Assembly (NCBI RefSeq): GCF_017833525.1
Contig: NZ_JAFICD010000009.1
Location: 186,001 to 250,000 of the forward strand
DNA: 64,000 nt
Direction of reading: 5' to 3'
Origin: Duganella sp. 1411
GTDB lineage: Bacteria > Pseudomonadota > Gammaproteobacteria > Burkholderiales > Burkholderiaceae_D
The position numbers were made by a program, and so were the translations under genes. Within the stretch, counting starts at the first letter, position 1, and each line of letters opens with the position of its first letter. The notes under the pieces are model-generated. The model had not been told where the DNA came from. It did not search any database and saw only the letters and a list, made by a program, of their open reading frames with translations. Shown here piece after piece: positions 40,329 through 50,880 of this stretch.

Positions 40329-41046
40329 AGAGGCTGGCGAGCAGCTTGAATTGCGCCGCGCGGCGGCGCGAGACTTCCACCCGCAACGCGTCCGGCAACG
40401 TCAGATCCAGGCCGCCGGTGTCGTTTGGCGTCACTTCCCCGACGTAGTCCAGATTGACGATATGCCGTCGGCTGGCGCGGAAAAAGCTTTGCGGGTCTAG
40501 CCGTTCTTCCAGCTGGTTGAGGGATCGCAGCATCAGCGGCTTGTGCTGGTCGAAGTAGACGCGCGTGTAATTGCCCTCCGACTCGAACAGCCGCACATCC
40601 TGCAGGCTGACGAACCAGCATCGCTCACCGTCCTTGATGAACAGTTTTTTTGCCGCCGTCGGCGCCACGGCTGACGACTTGTGTTCCAGCGCGTGACCGT
40701 GCCGCAATGCGCAGCGCTGCAAAGCGGCGGCCATACGCGCGGCCTGAATTGGTTTTTGCAGGTAATCCAGCGCGTTGACCTCGAACGCCTGCAGCGCATA
40801 CTGGTCGAACGCGGTCGTGAAGATGACCTCCGGCGCTTCGTCCAACGCGGCCAGCAGGTCGAAGCCGCTACCGCCTGGCATTTGCACGTCAAGGAAAATC
40901 AGGTCCGGCTTGAGCACGGCGATTTGCCGTATGCCGTCCTCCGCGTTGACGGCTTCGCCCACAATCTCCACCTCCGGATGGGCCGCCAGAAGCCGCCGCA
41001 GCTCCGCGCGCGCCAGTCGCTCGTCGTCGATCAGCATCACGCGCAT
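40327..41046 (-). CDS. LytTR-family response regulator
   Basis: A 239-residue two-component regulator. The receiver domain (~1-115) has the acidic pair at 7-8 (IDDERLAR), phospho-acceptor Asp53 (LIFLDVQMPGGSG), Thr in FTTAFDQYA and Lys in LQKPIQ. A LytTR DNA-binding domain (~135-235) contains FIKDGERCWFVSLQDV, FESEGNYTRVYF, SLNQLEERL and FRASRRHIVNL. Its ATG directly follows the stop of the kinase gene, so the two are translationally coupled. The target genes are not evident. Confidence 0.93.
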   Translation of the reverse strand: MRVMLIDDERLARAELRRLLAAHPEVEIVGEAVNAEDGIRQIAVLKPDLIFLDVQMPGGSGFDLLAALDEAPEVIFTTAFDQYALQAFEVNALDYLQKPIQAARMAAALQRCALRHGHALEHKSSAVAPTAAKKLFIKDGERCWFVSLQDVRLFESEGNYTRVYFDQHKPLMLRSLNQLEERLDPQSFFRASRRHIVNLDYVGEVTPNDTGGLDLTLPDALRVEVSRRRAAQFKLLASL

Positions 41047-42087
41047 CTACGCCGCCTCCGGTATGGTCATCGTGGCCCGCACCCAGCCACTGTGTTCCGC
41101 CAAATCGAGATTGGCGCCGGGACCCAATGCCAGTGCGAGTCGCTTGCGGGTGTTGACCAGTCCGACCTTGGTCGAGTTGGCGAAGGGCAGAATCGCGCCG
41201 AGGTTGGCGATTTCGATATGGATCTCGCCATCATCCATGCGCCGCGCGCGTATCCTGATCTCGCTGCCGGTGGGGCTGGCCTCGACACCATATTTGACCG
41301 CGTTTTCCACCAGCGTTTGCAGGGCCATCGGCGGAATGCGCACATGTTCCAGTCCCGCGCCGATGTCCACGCTGACTTGCATGCGCTCTTCGAAGCGGAT
41401 CTTTTCGATCGCCAGGTAGGCTTGTACGGCCTCCATCTCCGCCGACAAGGGCACGGTGTCGTTCTGGCCCGATTGCAGCGCGTAGCGCATCATGTTTGCC
41501 AGTTGATCGACCATTTGCGCGGCCGCGTTCTGGTCCTCGTAGATCAGGGCGCGCACGCTGTTCATACTGTTGAAGAAAAAGTGCGGATTGACCTGTGCCT
41601 GCAAGGCACGCAGTTCCGCGTCCTTGGCGCTGATCTCGAGACGCAACGCCTCCGCTTCAAAACGGTTGGCGCGGCGCGCCGCCAGCACCGACATGTAGAA
41701 CGTATTCCATAACAGATGGATGCCCCACCATGAAATCAGCGCGCCGGGCAGCCAGGCTATCCCGTGCACCTCGCCAAACGGCTTGATCACCAAGTAGCCG
41801 AGCAGGTGGACACCGGTGTGGATGGCGCCTAGCACCAGGACGGCCAGGGCGATGATTTTCCATCCGACGCGGGCGCCTTCGCGTATCCGTCGCTTGAGCA
41901 TTCGATGCCAGATGTCGGAGATCACCAGCCCGGCCACGGCGCCCCAATAGCCGATCGCCAGTATGGCCCAGGCGCGCGGTCCGCCGAGCGAATTGGACGC
42001 CATCATGAGCGCCAGCACGTTCCAGCCGACCAGCTGCAAAAGCCAGTACCAGTTCATACGGGCGAGCAGCGGGGGGGCGTTCTTCAT
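41047..42087 (-). CDS. LytS/YehU-type sensor histidine kinase
   Basis: A 346-residue membrane kinase. Four hydrophobic segments (~15-32, 40-56, 75-98, 108-130) form the sensor. A His_kinase domain (PF06580 type) carries His169 in QAQVNPHFFFNSMNSV. An HATPase region has the N-box (LVENAVKYGVEA) and a G-box (VGLVNTRKRLALALG). It would sense an unknown signal in or near the membrane and phosphorylate the downstream LytTR regulator. It is 7 nt downstream of the alpha/beta hydrolase gene, suggesting one transcript of all three. Confidence 0.92.
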   Translation of the reverse strand: MKNAPPLLARMNWYWLLQLVGWNVLALMMASNSLGGPRAWAILAIGYWGAVAGLVISDIWHRMLKRRIREGARVGWKIIALAVLVLGAIHTGVHLLGYLVIKPFGEVHGIAWLPGALISWWGIHLLWNTFYMSVLAARRANRFEAEALRLEISAKDAELRALQAQVNPHFFFNSMNSVRALIYEDQNAAAQMVDQLANMMRYALQSGQNDTVPLSAEMEAVQAYLAIEKIRFEERMQVSVDIGAGLEHVRIPPMALQTLVENAVKYGVEASPTGSEIRIRARRMDDGEIHIEIANLGAILPFANSTKVGLVNTRKRLALALGPGANLDLAEHSGWVRATMTIPEAA

Positions 42088-42094
42088 GGTGGAC

Positions 42095-42976
42095 TTAGTT
42101 CAGAAATTGGTCGATCCGATCATACATCCAAGCCGGGTCGTCGTACATGATGAAGTGGCGGGCGTTGTCCGATAATTCCACCTTGGCGCCGGCGAGCTGC
42201 CGGTACTGGGTCGCGTACATCTGTTCGAACACCGGTTTGGTGCCGTAGTCCTTGTACGCGATCCAGCTGCCCAGCACCAGTGTCGGCGCCTTGATGCGGC
42301 TGACGTTCTGCCGCATGTCCTCCGACATCAGGTCGGCCATCGCGTTGATGACGGTGGCGCGGTCGGAGCGTTTTCCCCATGCCTCGATGCGGTCGATGTC
42401 CTGCTGTTTTGTGACCATCGTGCGCAGTATTTGCTGCTGGCCGGCGGCGGCCGTCGCGGCGTCTTGCGCCATCATCCGGCTGCGCATGCCTTCGGCCATT
42501 TCCTTCAACTGCGCGCTGGTGGCGCTTGGCAGTTGCGTCGCGCCCAGCGCCGGCAGGGAGTCGATGATGATCAGGCGGCCAACCTGGTCGGGATGGTCGG
42601 CGGCGAGCTTCAGGCCGATGAAGCCGCCGAGGCTATGGCCGATGACGACCGGTTGCTTGAATTTTTGTTTGGCGATGTAGTCGCTCAGTTGCTGTTCGAC
42701 GGCGGGCAGCAGTGCGCCTTCGATGGCGGGGACGCCGGCAAAGCCGGCCAGCGTCAGCACGTGGCACTGGCGCTTGCCACTGCCGCAGTAATGCTCGACG
42801 GTGCCGTCCCATACTTCGCCGGACGAGGCCAGGCCTGGGATCAGGATGACGGGAGCGCCGGTGCCGCTGACTTTTACCTCGAAGGCGGCCGGCGCTGCGC
42901 TGGCGGTGGCCGATATCAGTAGGCTGGCGGCGAGGACGATAGCGTTAGACAGATGGTTGAGCGTGTTTCGTTTCAT
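42095..42976 (-). CDS. Exported alpha/beta hydrolase
   Basis: A 293-residue protein with signal peptide (1-28, cleavage near ATASAAP) and an alpha/beta hydrolase fold. Oxyanion region is VILIPGLASSGEVW; nucleophile Ser115 is in VIGHSLGGFIGLK; the C-terminal His is in DNARHFIMYDDP. AGGAGG just before ATG 42976 fixes the start over an open upstream extension. EHYCGSGKRQCH suggests a disulfide, compatible with a periplasmic location. Substrate is unknown. It heads the hydrolase-kinase-regulator operon. Confidence 0.85.
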   Translation of the reverse strand: MKRNTLNHLSNAIVLAASLLISATASAAPAAFEVKVSGTGAPVILIPGLASSGEVWDGTVEHYCGSGKRQCHVLTLAGFAGVPAIEGALLPAVEQQLSDYIAKQKFKQPVVIGHSLGGFIGLKLAADHPDQVGRLIIIDSLPALGATQLPSATSAQLKEMAEGMRSRMMAQDAATAAAGQQQILRTMVTKQQDIDRIEAWGKRSDRATVINAMADLMSEDMRQNVSRIKAPTLVLGSWIAYKDYGTKPVFEQMYATQYRQLAGAKVELSDNARHFIMYDDPAWMYDRIDQFLN

Positions 42977-43095
42977 GGTTTGATTCCTCCTGTACCCCGA
43001 TGCTAGCGGCTGCGGCCCGCGCCGGCGTGCGCGAAGTGACGACCGGTCGCCCGCGAGGATGAGTGGCCATGTGTCCCACGTTTTGCACGTCATCC

Positions 43096-43192
43096 ACGTA
43101 GGGCGGATTAGGCGGAACGCCGTAATCCGCCAATGCATGAGCAGTCGCGATGCATGCATGGCGGATTACGCTGCGCTAATCCGCCCTACGTA
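43096..43192. repeat. Paired inverted REP-like elements, copies A5
   Basis: A minus-orientation copy (ACGTAGGGCGGATTAGGCGG...) and a plus-orientation copy (...GGATTACGCTGCGCTAATCC, then GCCCTACGT) are joined by a spacer containing GCATGA/TGCATGCATG. It lies in the gap between the hydrolase gene start and the prpR stop. Confidence 0.85.
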
Positions 43193-43205
43193 GCCAGCCA
43201 TCTAA

Positions 43206-44840
<1,635 letters not shown>

Positions 44841-44860
44841 GGTTCAATTGTAGCGCAGTT

Positions 44861-44906
44861 GTTTCAGTGCTTGTTTCGGTGTTTCAAAATGAAACGCATG
44901 TGAAAC
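44861..44906. promoter_or_regulatory. Array of GTTTCA/TGAAAC half-sites, likely PrpR binding region
   Basis: Half-sites: GTTTCA 44861-44866, GTTTCG 44873-44878, GTTTCA 44881-44886, TGAAAC 44890-44895 and TGAAAC 44901-44906. The middle pair is a perfect 6-3-6 inverted repeat (44881-44895). It sits 43-88 nt upstream of the -24 element of the prpB promoter, as expected for a PrpR enhancer. Binding by PrpR is inferred from position. Confidence 0.7.
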
Positions 44907-44948
44907 TTTCCATGATGCTAAGTGTTTGATTTATATAGGGGAGCGGGG

Positions 44949-44964
44949 TGGCATGCCCCTTGCA
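44949..44964 (+). promoter_or_regulatory. Sigma-54 promoter of prpB
   Basis: TGGCATG, CCCC, TTGCA: the GG of -24 (44950-44951) and the GC of -12 (44962-44963) are at consensus spacing. The start would lie near 44975, 31 nt before the prpB ATG. Confidence 0.85.
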
Positions 44965-45005
44965 ATTGAAAATCCAACTTCAATGCAATACTGAAAGGTC
45001 ACAAG

Positions 45006-45905
45006 ATGAGTCAATACTCCGCAGGCGCCGCGTTCCGCAAAGCCGTCCAGGAAGAATCGCCGTTGCAGGTGGTCGGCGCGATCAACGCCAACCACGCCCT
45101 GCTGGCCAAGCGCGCCGGCTTCAAGGCGATTTATCTATCCGGCGGCGGCGTGGCGGCCGGTTCGCTCGGGCTGCCGGACCTGGGCATCTCGAACCTGGAC
45201 GACGTGTTGACCGATGTGCGCCGCATCACCGACGTCTGCGATCTGCCGCTGCTGGTCGACGTGGACACCGGTTTCGGCGCCTCCGCGTTCAACGTGGCGC
45301 GCACCGTCAAGTCGATGATCAAGTTCGGCGCGGCGGCGATGCACATCGAGGACCAGGTCGGCGCCAAGCGCTGCGGCCACCGCCCGGGCAAGGAGATCGT
45401 CTCGAAGCAGGAGATGGTCGACCGCATCAGCGCCGCCGTCGACGCGCGCACCGACGATAACTTCGTGATCATGGCGCGCACCGACGCGCTGGCGGTCGAG
45501 GGGCTGGACGCGGCGATCGAACGCGCCGTCGCCTGCGTGGAGGCCGGCGCCGACATGATCTTCCCGGAGGCGATGATCAGCCTCGATATGTACAAGCAGT
45601 TCGCCGCCGCGGTCAAGGTGCCGGTGCTGGCCAACATCACCGAATTCGGTGCGACGCCGCTGTTCACCGTCGATGAACTGCGCGGCGCCGATGTGGGCCT
45701 GGTGCTGTATCCGCTGTCGGCTTTCCGCGCCATGAACAAGGCCGCCGAAAACGTCTATGGCGCGATCCGCCGCGACGGCACCCAGCAAAACGTGCTCGAT
45801 ACGATGCAGACCCGCGCCGAGCTGTATGAACGCATCAACTATCACAGCTTCGAGCAAAAGCTCGACGCGTTGTTTGCCGCCCAAAACGCGGCGCAGAAAA
45901 AATAA
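45006..45905 (+). CDS. prpB: Methylisocitrate lyase
   Basis: A 299-residue cytoplasmic enzyme cleaving 2-methylisocitrate to pyruvate and succinate. The isocitrate-lyase family signature KRCGHRPGK (121-129) carries the catalytic Cys123. The Mg2+-binding Asp residues lie in LLVDVDTGFGASAFN and the start region contains VVGAINANHALLAKRAGF. Length and sequence fit PrpB rather than the longer AceA. GAAAGG precedes the start. First gene of the prp operon; prpC starts 13 nt after its stop. Confidence 0.97.
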   Translation: MSQYSAGAAFRKAVQEESPLQVVGAINANHALLAKRAGFKAIYLSGGGVAAGSLGLPDLGISNLDDVLTDVRRITDVCDLPLLVDVDTGFGASAFNVARTVKSMIKFGAAAMHIEDQVGAKRCGHRPGKEIVSKQEMVDRISAAVDARTDDNFVIMARTDALAVEGLDAAIERAVACVEAGADMIFPEAMISLDMYKQFAAAVKVPVLANITEFGATPLFTVDELRGADVGLVLYPLSAFRAMNKAAENVYGAIRRDGTQQNVLDTMQTRAELYERINYHSFEQKLDALFAAQNAAQKK

Positions 45906-45918
45906 CAGGAGACCAGAC

Positions 45919-47064
45919 ATGACCGAGACCACCTTCAAACCAAAAAAATCCGTGGCGCTGTCGGGTGTCACCGCCGGTAACACGGCGCTGTGCTCCGTCG
46001 GTAAAACCGGCAACGACCTGCACTACCGGGGCTATGACATCCTCGACGTCGCCAACTCCTGCGAGTTCGAGGAGATCGCCTATTTGCTGGTGCACGGCAA
46101 ACTGCCCAACGAGGCGGAACTGCGCGGCTACAAGGCCAAGCTGCGCTCCCTGCGCGGCCTGCCGCAGGCGGTGAAGGCGGCGCTGGAGGCGCTGCCGGCG
46201 TCGGCGCATCCGATGGACGTGATGCGCACCGGCGTCTCGGTGCTTGGCTGCGTGCTGCCCGAGAAGGACGACCACAACGTGCCCGGCGCGCGCGACATCG
46301 CCGACCGCCTGATGGCTTCCTTCGGCTCGATGCTGCTGTACTGGTATCACTTCAGCCATAACGGCAAGCGGATCGACGTCGAAACCGACGACGACTCCAT
46401 CGGCGGCCACTTCCTGCATCTGCTGCAAGGCTTCAAGCCGTCCGACAGCTGGGTGCGGGCGATGCACACGTCGCTGATCCTGTATGCGGAACACGAATTC
46501 AACGCGTCGACCTTCACCGGCCGCGTCATCGCCGGCACCGGCTCGGACATCCATTCGGCCATCACCGGCGCCATCGGCGCGCTGCGCGGCCCGAAACACG
46601 GCGGCGCCAACGAATTCGCCTTCGAGATCCAGAAGCGCTATGAGAATCCCGACGAAGCCGAAGCCGACATCCGCAACCGCGTCGCCAACAAGGAAGTGGT
46701 GATCGGTTTCGGCCACCCGGTGTACACGATCTCCGATCCGCGCAATGTCGTCATCAAGGAAGTGGCGCGCAAGCTGTCGCAGGAGGGCGGCTCGATGAAG
46801 ATGTTCGACATCGCCGAACGCCTGGAGACTGTGATGTGGGACGTCAAGAAGATGTTCCCGAACCTGGACTGGTTCTCGGCCGTGTCGTATCACATGATGG
46901 GCGTGCCGACGGCGATGTTCACGCCGCTGTTCGTCATTTCGCGCACCTCCGGCTGGGCCGCGCACATCATCGAGCAGCGCATCGACAACAAGATCATTCG
47001 ACCGAGCGCCAACTACGTCGGCCCGGAAGACCTGCGGTTCGTGCCGACCAAGGATAGAAAGTGA
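45919..47064 (+). CDS. prpC: 2-methylcitrate synthase
   Basis: A 381-residue enzyme condensing propionyl-CoA with oxaloacetate. Citrate-synthase features: active-site region GPKHGGANEFAFEIQ, with GFGHPVYTISDPR and the third catalytic Asp in NLDWFSAVSYHMM. The protein is shorter than GltA and opens with SGVTAGNTALCSVGKTG, as in PrpC. AGGAGA precedes ATG 45919. Its stop overlaps the acnD start by one base (TGATG). Confidence 0.96.
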   Translation: MTETTFKPKKSVALSGVTAGNTALCSVGKTGNDLHYRGYDILDVANSCEFEEIAYLLVHGKLPNEAELRGYKAKLRSLRGLPQAVKAALEALPASAHPMDVMRTGVSVLGCVLPEKDDHNVPGARDIADRLMASFGSMLLYWYHFSHNGKRIDVETDDDSIGGHFLHLLQGFKPSDSWVRAMHTSLILYAEHEFNASTFTGRVIAGTGSDIHSAITGAIGALRGPKHGGANEFAFEIQKRYENPDEAEADIRNRVANKEVVIGFGHPVYTISDPRNVVIKEVARKLSQEGGSMKMFDIAERLETVMWDVKKMFPNLDWFSAVSYHMMGVPTAMFTPLFVISRTSGWAAHIIEQRIDNKIIRPSANYVGPEDLRFVPTKDRK

Positions 47065-49661
47065 TGAATACCTTATTCCGCAAGCCCTTGCCCGGCACCG
47101 GGCTGGATTACTTCGACGCGCGCGCCGCGGTCGACGCCATCCAGCCGGGTGCCTGGGCCAAGCTGCCTTACACCTCGCGCGTGCTGGCCGAGAACCTGGT
47201 GCGCCGCTGCGACCCCGAAACCCTGAACGCTTCGCTCAGCCAGTTCATCGAGCGCCGCCGCGATCTTGATTTCCCCTGGTTCCCGGCGCGCGTGGTGTGC
47301 CACGACATCCTGGGCCAGACCGCGCTGGTCGACCTGGCCGGCTTGCGCGACGCCATCGCGCTGCAGGGCGGCGATCCGGCGCTGGTCAACCCCGTGGTGC
47401 CCACGCAGCTGGTGGTCGACCACTCGCTGGCCGTCGAATGCGGCGGTTTCGATCCCGATGCCTTCGACAAGAACCGCGTCATCGAAGACCGGCGCAACGA
47501 AGACCGCTTCGATTTCATCAACTGGACCAAGAAGGCGTTCAAAAACGTCGACGTGATCCCGCCGGGGAATGGCATCCTGCACCAGATCAATCTGGAGCGC
47601 ATGTCGCCGGTGATACAAACCGTGGACGGCGTGGCCTTCCCCGATACGCTGGTGGGCACCGACTCGCACACGCCGATGGTCGACGCGCTGGGCGTAATCG
47701 CGATCGGCGTCGGCGGGCTGGAGGCCGAGAGCGTGATGCTGGGCCGCGCGTCGTGGATGCGGCTGCCGGATATCATCGGCGTCGAGCTGACCGGCAAGCC
47801 GGGGCCAGGCATCACCGCCACCGACACCGTGCTGGCGCTGACCGAATTCCTGCGCAAGCAAAAGGTGGTGTCGTCGTATCTGGAGTTCTTCGGCGAGGGC
47901 GCCGCGCACCTGACGCTTGGCGACCGCGCGACCATCTCCAACATGGCGCCGGAATACGGCTCCACCGCCGCCATGTTCTACATCGACGAACAGACCATCA
48001 AGTACCTGAAGCTGACCGGGCGCGATGATGAACTGGTCAAGCTGGTAGAGCTGTATGCCAGGGAAACCGGCCTGTGGGCCGACGCGCTGAAGACCGCCGA
48101 GTACGAGCGCGTGCTGACGTTCGACCTGTCGTCGGTGGTGCGCAATATCGCCGGCCCGTCGAATCCGCACAACCGTGTGCCGACCTCCGAGCTGGCCGCG
48201 CGCGGCATCAGCGGTGTGGTGGAAAACGAACCAGGCTTGATGCCGGACGGCGCCTGCATCATCGCCGCCATCACCAGCTGCACCAACACCAACAATCCGC
48301 GCAATATGATCGCGGCCGGTCTGTTGGCGCGCAACGCCAACGCGCGCGGCCTGACCCGCAAGCCGTGGGTGAAAAGTTCGCTCGCACCCGGCTCAAAGAC
48401 CGTGACCCTGTACCTGGAGGAAGCGGGACTGATGCCGGAGCTGGAAAAGCTCGGCTTTGGCGTGGTGGCCTACGCCTGCACGTCGTGCAACGGCATGTCC
48501 GGCGCGCTCGATCCGGCGATACAGAAGGAAGTGGTGGAGCGCGACCTGTACGCGACCGCCGTCCTGTCGGGCAACCGCAATTTCGACGGCCGCATCCACC
48601 CGTACGCGAAGCAGGCGTTCCTGGCGTCGCCGCCGCTCGTGGTGGCGTACGCGATCGCCGGCACCATCCGCTTCGATATCGAGAAGGATGTGCTGGGCCT
48701 GGACGCCAACGGCCGGCCGGTCACCTTGAAGGACATCTGGCCGTCCGACGAGGAGATCGACCGCATCGTCGCCGCCAGCGTCAAGCCGGAGCAGTTCCGC
48801 AAGGTGTATATCCCGATGTTCGCCAAGCAGGAGGACGACGGCCTGAAAGTGAGCCCGCTGTACGATTGGCGCCCGCAGACGACCTACATCCGCCGGCCGC
48901 CGTACTGGGAGGGCGCGCTGGCCGGCGCCCGGCCGCTGAAGGGCATGCGTCCGCTGGCGCTGCTGGGCGATAACATCACCACCGACCACCTGTCGCCGTC
49001 GAACGCCATCATGCCCGATAGCGCCGCCGGCGAGTATTTAGCCAAAATGGGCCTGCCGGAGGAAGACTTCAATTCCTACGCCACGCACCGTGGCGATCAC
49101 CTGACCGCGCAGCGCGCGACCTTCGCCAACCCCACCTTGAAGAACGAAATGGTGCGCGGGCAGGACGGCAAGGTGATGGCCGGTTCGCTGGCACGGGTGG
49201 AGCCGGAGGGGCGCGTCACCCGCATGTGGGAAGCCATCGAAACCTACATGGAGCGCAAGCAGCCGCTGATCGTCATCGCCGGCGCCGATTATGGCCAGGG
49301 TTCGTCGCGCGACTGGGCGGCCAAGGGCGTGCGGCTGGCGGGCGTGGAGGCGATCGTGGCCGAGGGCTTCGAGCGCATCCACCGCACCAATCTGGTCGGC
49401 ATGGGGGTGCTGCCGCTGGAGTTCATGCCCGGCGTGAACCGCCTGACCTTGGCGCTGGACGGCACCGAGACGTATGACGTGATCGGCGCGCGCACGCCGC
49501 GTTCGACGCTGACGCTGGTGATCAATCGCCTCAGCGGCGCGCAGGAGGAGGTGCCGGTGATCTGCCGTCTGGATACGGCGGAAGAGGTATCGATCTACGA
49601 AGCGGGCGGGGTGCTGCAGCGCTTCGCGCAGGATTTCCTTGAATCCGTGAAGGCGGCATGA
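47064..49661 (+). CDS. acnD: Fe-S dependent 2-methylisocitrate dehydratase AcnD
   Basis: An 865-residue aconitase-superfamily enzyme that dehydrates 2-methylcitrate to 2-methylaconitate together with PrpF. The cluster cysteines are in AITSCTNTNNPRN and YACTSCNGMSG. GTDSHTPMVDALGVIAIGVGG and the swivel-domain GADYGQGSSRDWAAKGVRLAG are conserved. Its place between prpC and prpF marks it as AcnD, not AcnA. Start is ATG 47064, overlapping the prpC stop; GTG 47061 would add one residue. Confidence 0.95.
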   Translation: MNTLFRKPLPGTGLDYFDARAAVDAIQPGAWAKLPYTSRVLAENLVRRCDPETLNASLSQFIERRRDLDFPWFPARVVCHDILGQTALVDLAGLRDAIALQGGDPALVNPVVPTQLVVDHSLAVECGGFDPDAFDKNRVIEDRRNEDRFDFINWTKKAFKNVDVIPPGNGILHQINLERMSPVIQTVDGVAFPDTLVGTDSHTPMVDALGVIAIGVGGLEAESVMLGRASWMRLPDIIGVELTGKPGPGITATDTVLALTEFLRKQKVVSSYLEFFGEGAAHLTLGDRATISNMAPEYGSTAAMFYIDEQTIKYLKLTGRDDELVKLVELYARETGLWADALKTAEYERVLTFDLSSVVRNIAGPSNPHNRVPTSELAARGISGVVENEPGLMPDGACIIAAITSCTNTNNPRNMIAAGLLARNANARGLTRKPWVKSSLAPGSKTVTLYLEEAGLMPELEKLGFGVVAYACTSCNGMSGALDPAIQKEVVERDLYATAVLSGNRNFDGRIHPYAKQAFLASPPLVVAYAIAGTIRFDIEKDVLGLDANGRPVTLKDIWPSDEEIDRIVAASVKPEQFRKVYIPMFAKQEDDGLKVSPLYDWRPQTTYIRRPPYWEGALAGARPLKGMRPLALLGDNITTDHLSPSNAIMPDSAAGEYLAKMGLPEEDFNSYATHRGDHLTAQRATFANPTLKNEMVRGQDGKVMAGSLARVEPEGRVTRMWEAIETYMERKQPLIVIAGADYGQGSSRDWAAKGVRLAGVEAIVAEGFERIHRTNLVGMGVLPLEFMPGVNRLTLALDGTETYDVIGARTPRSTLTLVINRLSGAQEEVPVICRLDTAEEVSIYEAGGVLQRFAQDFLESVKAA

Positions 49662-49662
49662 C

Positions 49663-50853
49663 ATGACCAGCGCACCCCAAATCAAAATCCCCGCCGTGTA
49701 TATGCGCGGCGGCACCAGCAAGGGCGTCTTCTTCCGGCTGCAAGACCTGCCCGAGGCGGCGCGCACGCCCGGCGCCGCGCGCGACGCGCTGCTGCTGCGC
49801 GTGATCGGCAGCCCCGACCCCTACGGCAAGCAGATCGACGGCATGGGCGGAGGCACCTCCAGCACCAGCAAGACGGTGATCGTCTCCACAAGCGACAAAC
49901 CCGATCACGATATCGATTATTTGTTCGGCCAGGTCTCCATCGACAAGGCGTTCGTCGACTGGAGCGGCAATTGCGGCAACCTGTCGGCGGCAGTCGGCGC
50001 GTTCGCCATCAGCGGCGGCTTGATCGACCCGGCGCGCGTTCCACAAAACGGCACTGCCGTGGTGCGCGTGTGGCAGGCCAATATCGGCAAGACCATCATC
50101 GCCCACGTGCCGATGGCCGACGGCGAAGTGCGCGAGACCGGCGATTTCGAACTCGATGGCGTCACCTTCCCGGCGGCCGAGGTTCAGCTGGAGTTCATGG
50201 ACCCGGCGGCGGACGAGGAGGGGGCCGGCGGTTCGATGTTCCCGACCGGCCAATTGATCGACGACCTGGAAGTACCCGGCATCGGCACGCTCAAGGCGAC
50301 CATGATCAACGCCGGCATCCCGACCATCTTCGTCAACGCGCAGGATATCGGCTACACCGGCACCGAGCTGCAGGACGCCATCAACGGCGATCCCAAGGCG
50401 CTGGCGCGCTTCGAGCTGATACGCGCGCACGGCGCCCTGCGTATGGGGCTGATCCAGCACATCGACGATGCGGCCACGCGCCAGCACACGCCCAAGGTGG
50501 CGTTTGTCGCCAGGCCGGCGCCGTACACATCCTCCAGCGGCAAGCAGGTCGGCGCCACCGACGTCGACCTGCTGGTGCGCGCCATGTCGATGGGTAAGCT
50601 GCACCACGCGATGATGGGGACGGCCGCCGTGGCGATCGGCACGGCGGCGGCGGTGCCCGGCACCCTGGTCAACCTGGCGGCGGGCGGCGGCGCGCGCGAG
50701 GCGGTGCGCTTCGGCCATCCGTCGGGCACCTTGCGGGTCGGCGCGCAGGCAACGCTGCGCGACGGCGAGTGGAGCGTGACAAAAGCGGTAATGAGCCGCA
50801 GCGCGCGGGTGCTGATGGAGGGCTGGGTGCGGGTGCCCGGCGATCTGGCCTAA
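49663..50853 (+). CDS. prpF: 2-methylaconitate isomerase PrpF
   Basis: A 396-residue cytoplasmic isomerase of the diaminopimelate-epimerase-like fold that works with AcnD. Characteristic parts: IPAVYMRGGTSKGVFF, GGGTSSTSKTVIV, WSGNCGNLSAAVGAFAI and DVDLLVRAMSMGKLHHAMM. The start lies 1 nt after the acnD stop. The acnD-prpF pair replaces the PrpD dehydratase of enteric bacteria. Confidence 0.95.
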   Translation: MTSAPQIKIPAVYMRGGTSKGVFFRLQDLPEAARTPGAARDALLLRVIGSPDPYGKQIDGMGGGTSSTSKTVIVSTSDKPDHDIDYLFGQVSIDKAFVDWSGNCGNLSAAVGAFAISGGLIDPARVPQNGTAVVRVWQANIGKTIIAHVPMADGEVRETGDFELDGVTFPAAEVQLEFMDPAADEEGAGGSMFPTGQLIDDLEVPGIGTLKATMINAGIPTIFVNAQDIGYTGTELQDAINGDPKALARFELIRAHGALRMGLIQHIDDAATRQHTPKVAFVARPAPYTSSSGKQVGATDVDLLVRAMSMGKLHHAMMGTAAVAIGTAAAVPGTLVNLAAGGGAREAVRFGHPSGTLRVGAQATLRDGEWSVTKAVMSRSARVLMEGWVRVPGDLA

Positions 50854-50880
50854 GCGGCTGACGTCCAAAACGGAGGAGAC

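Noticed and set aside
42977..43159. A longer hydrolase starting at 43159
   Set aside because: The extension reads through a REP-like element and lacks a signal peptide; AGGAGG before 42976 fixes the start.
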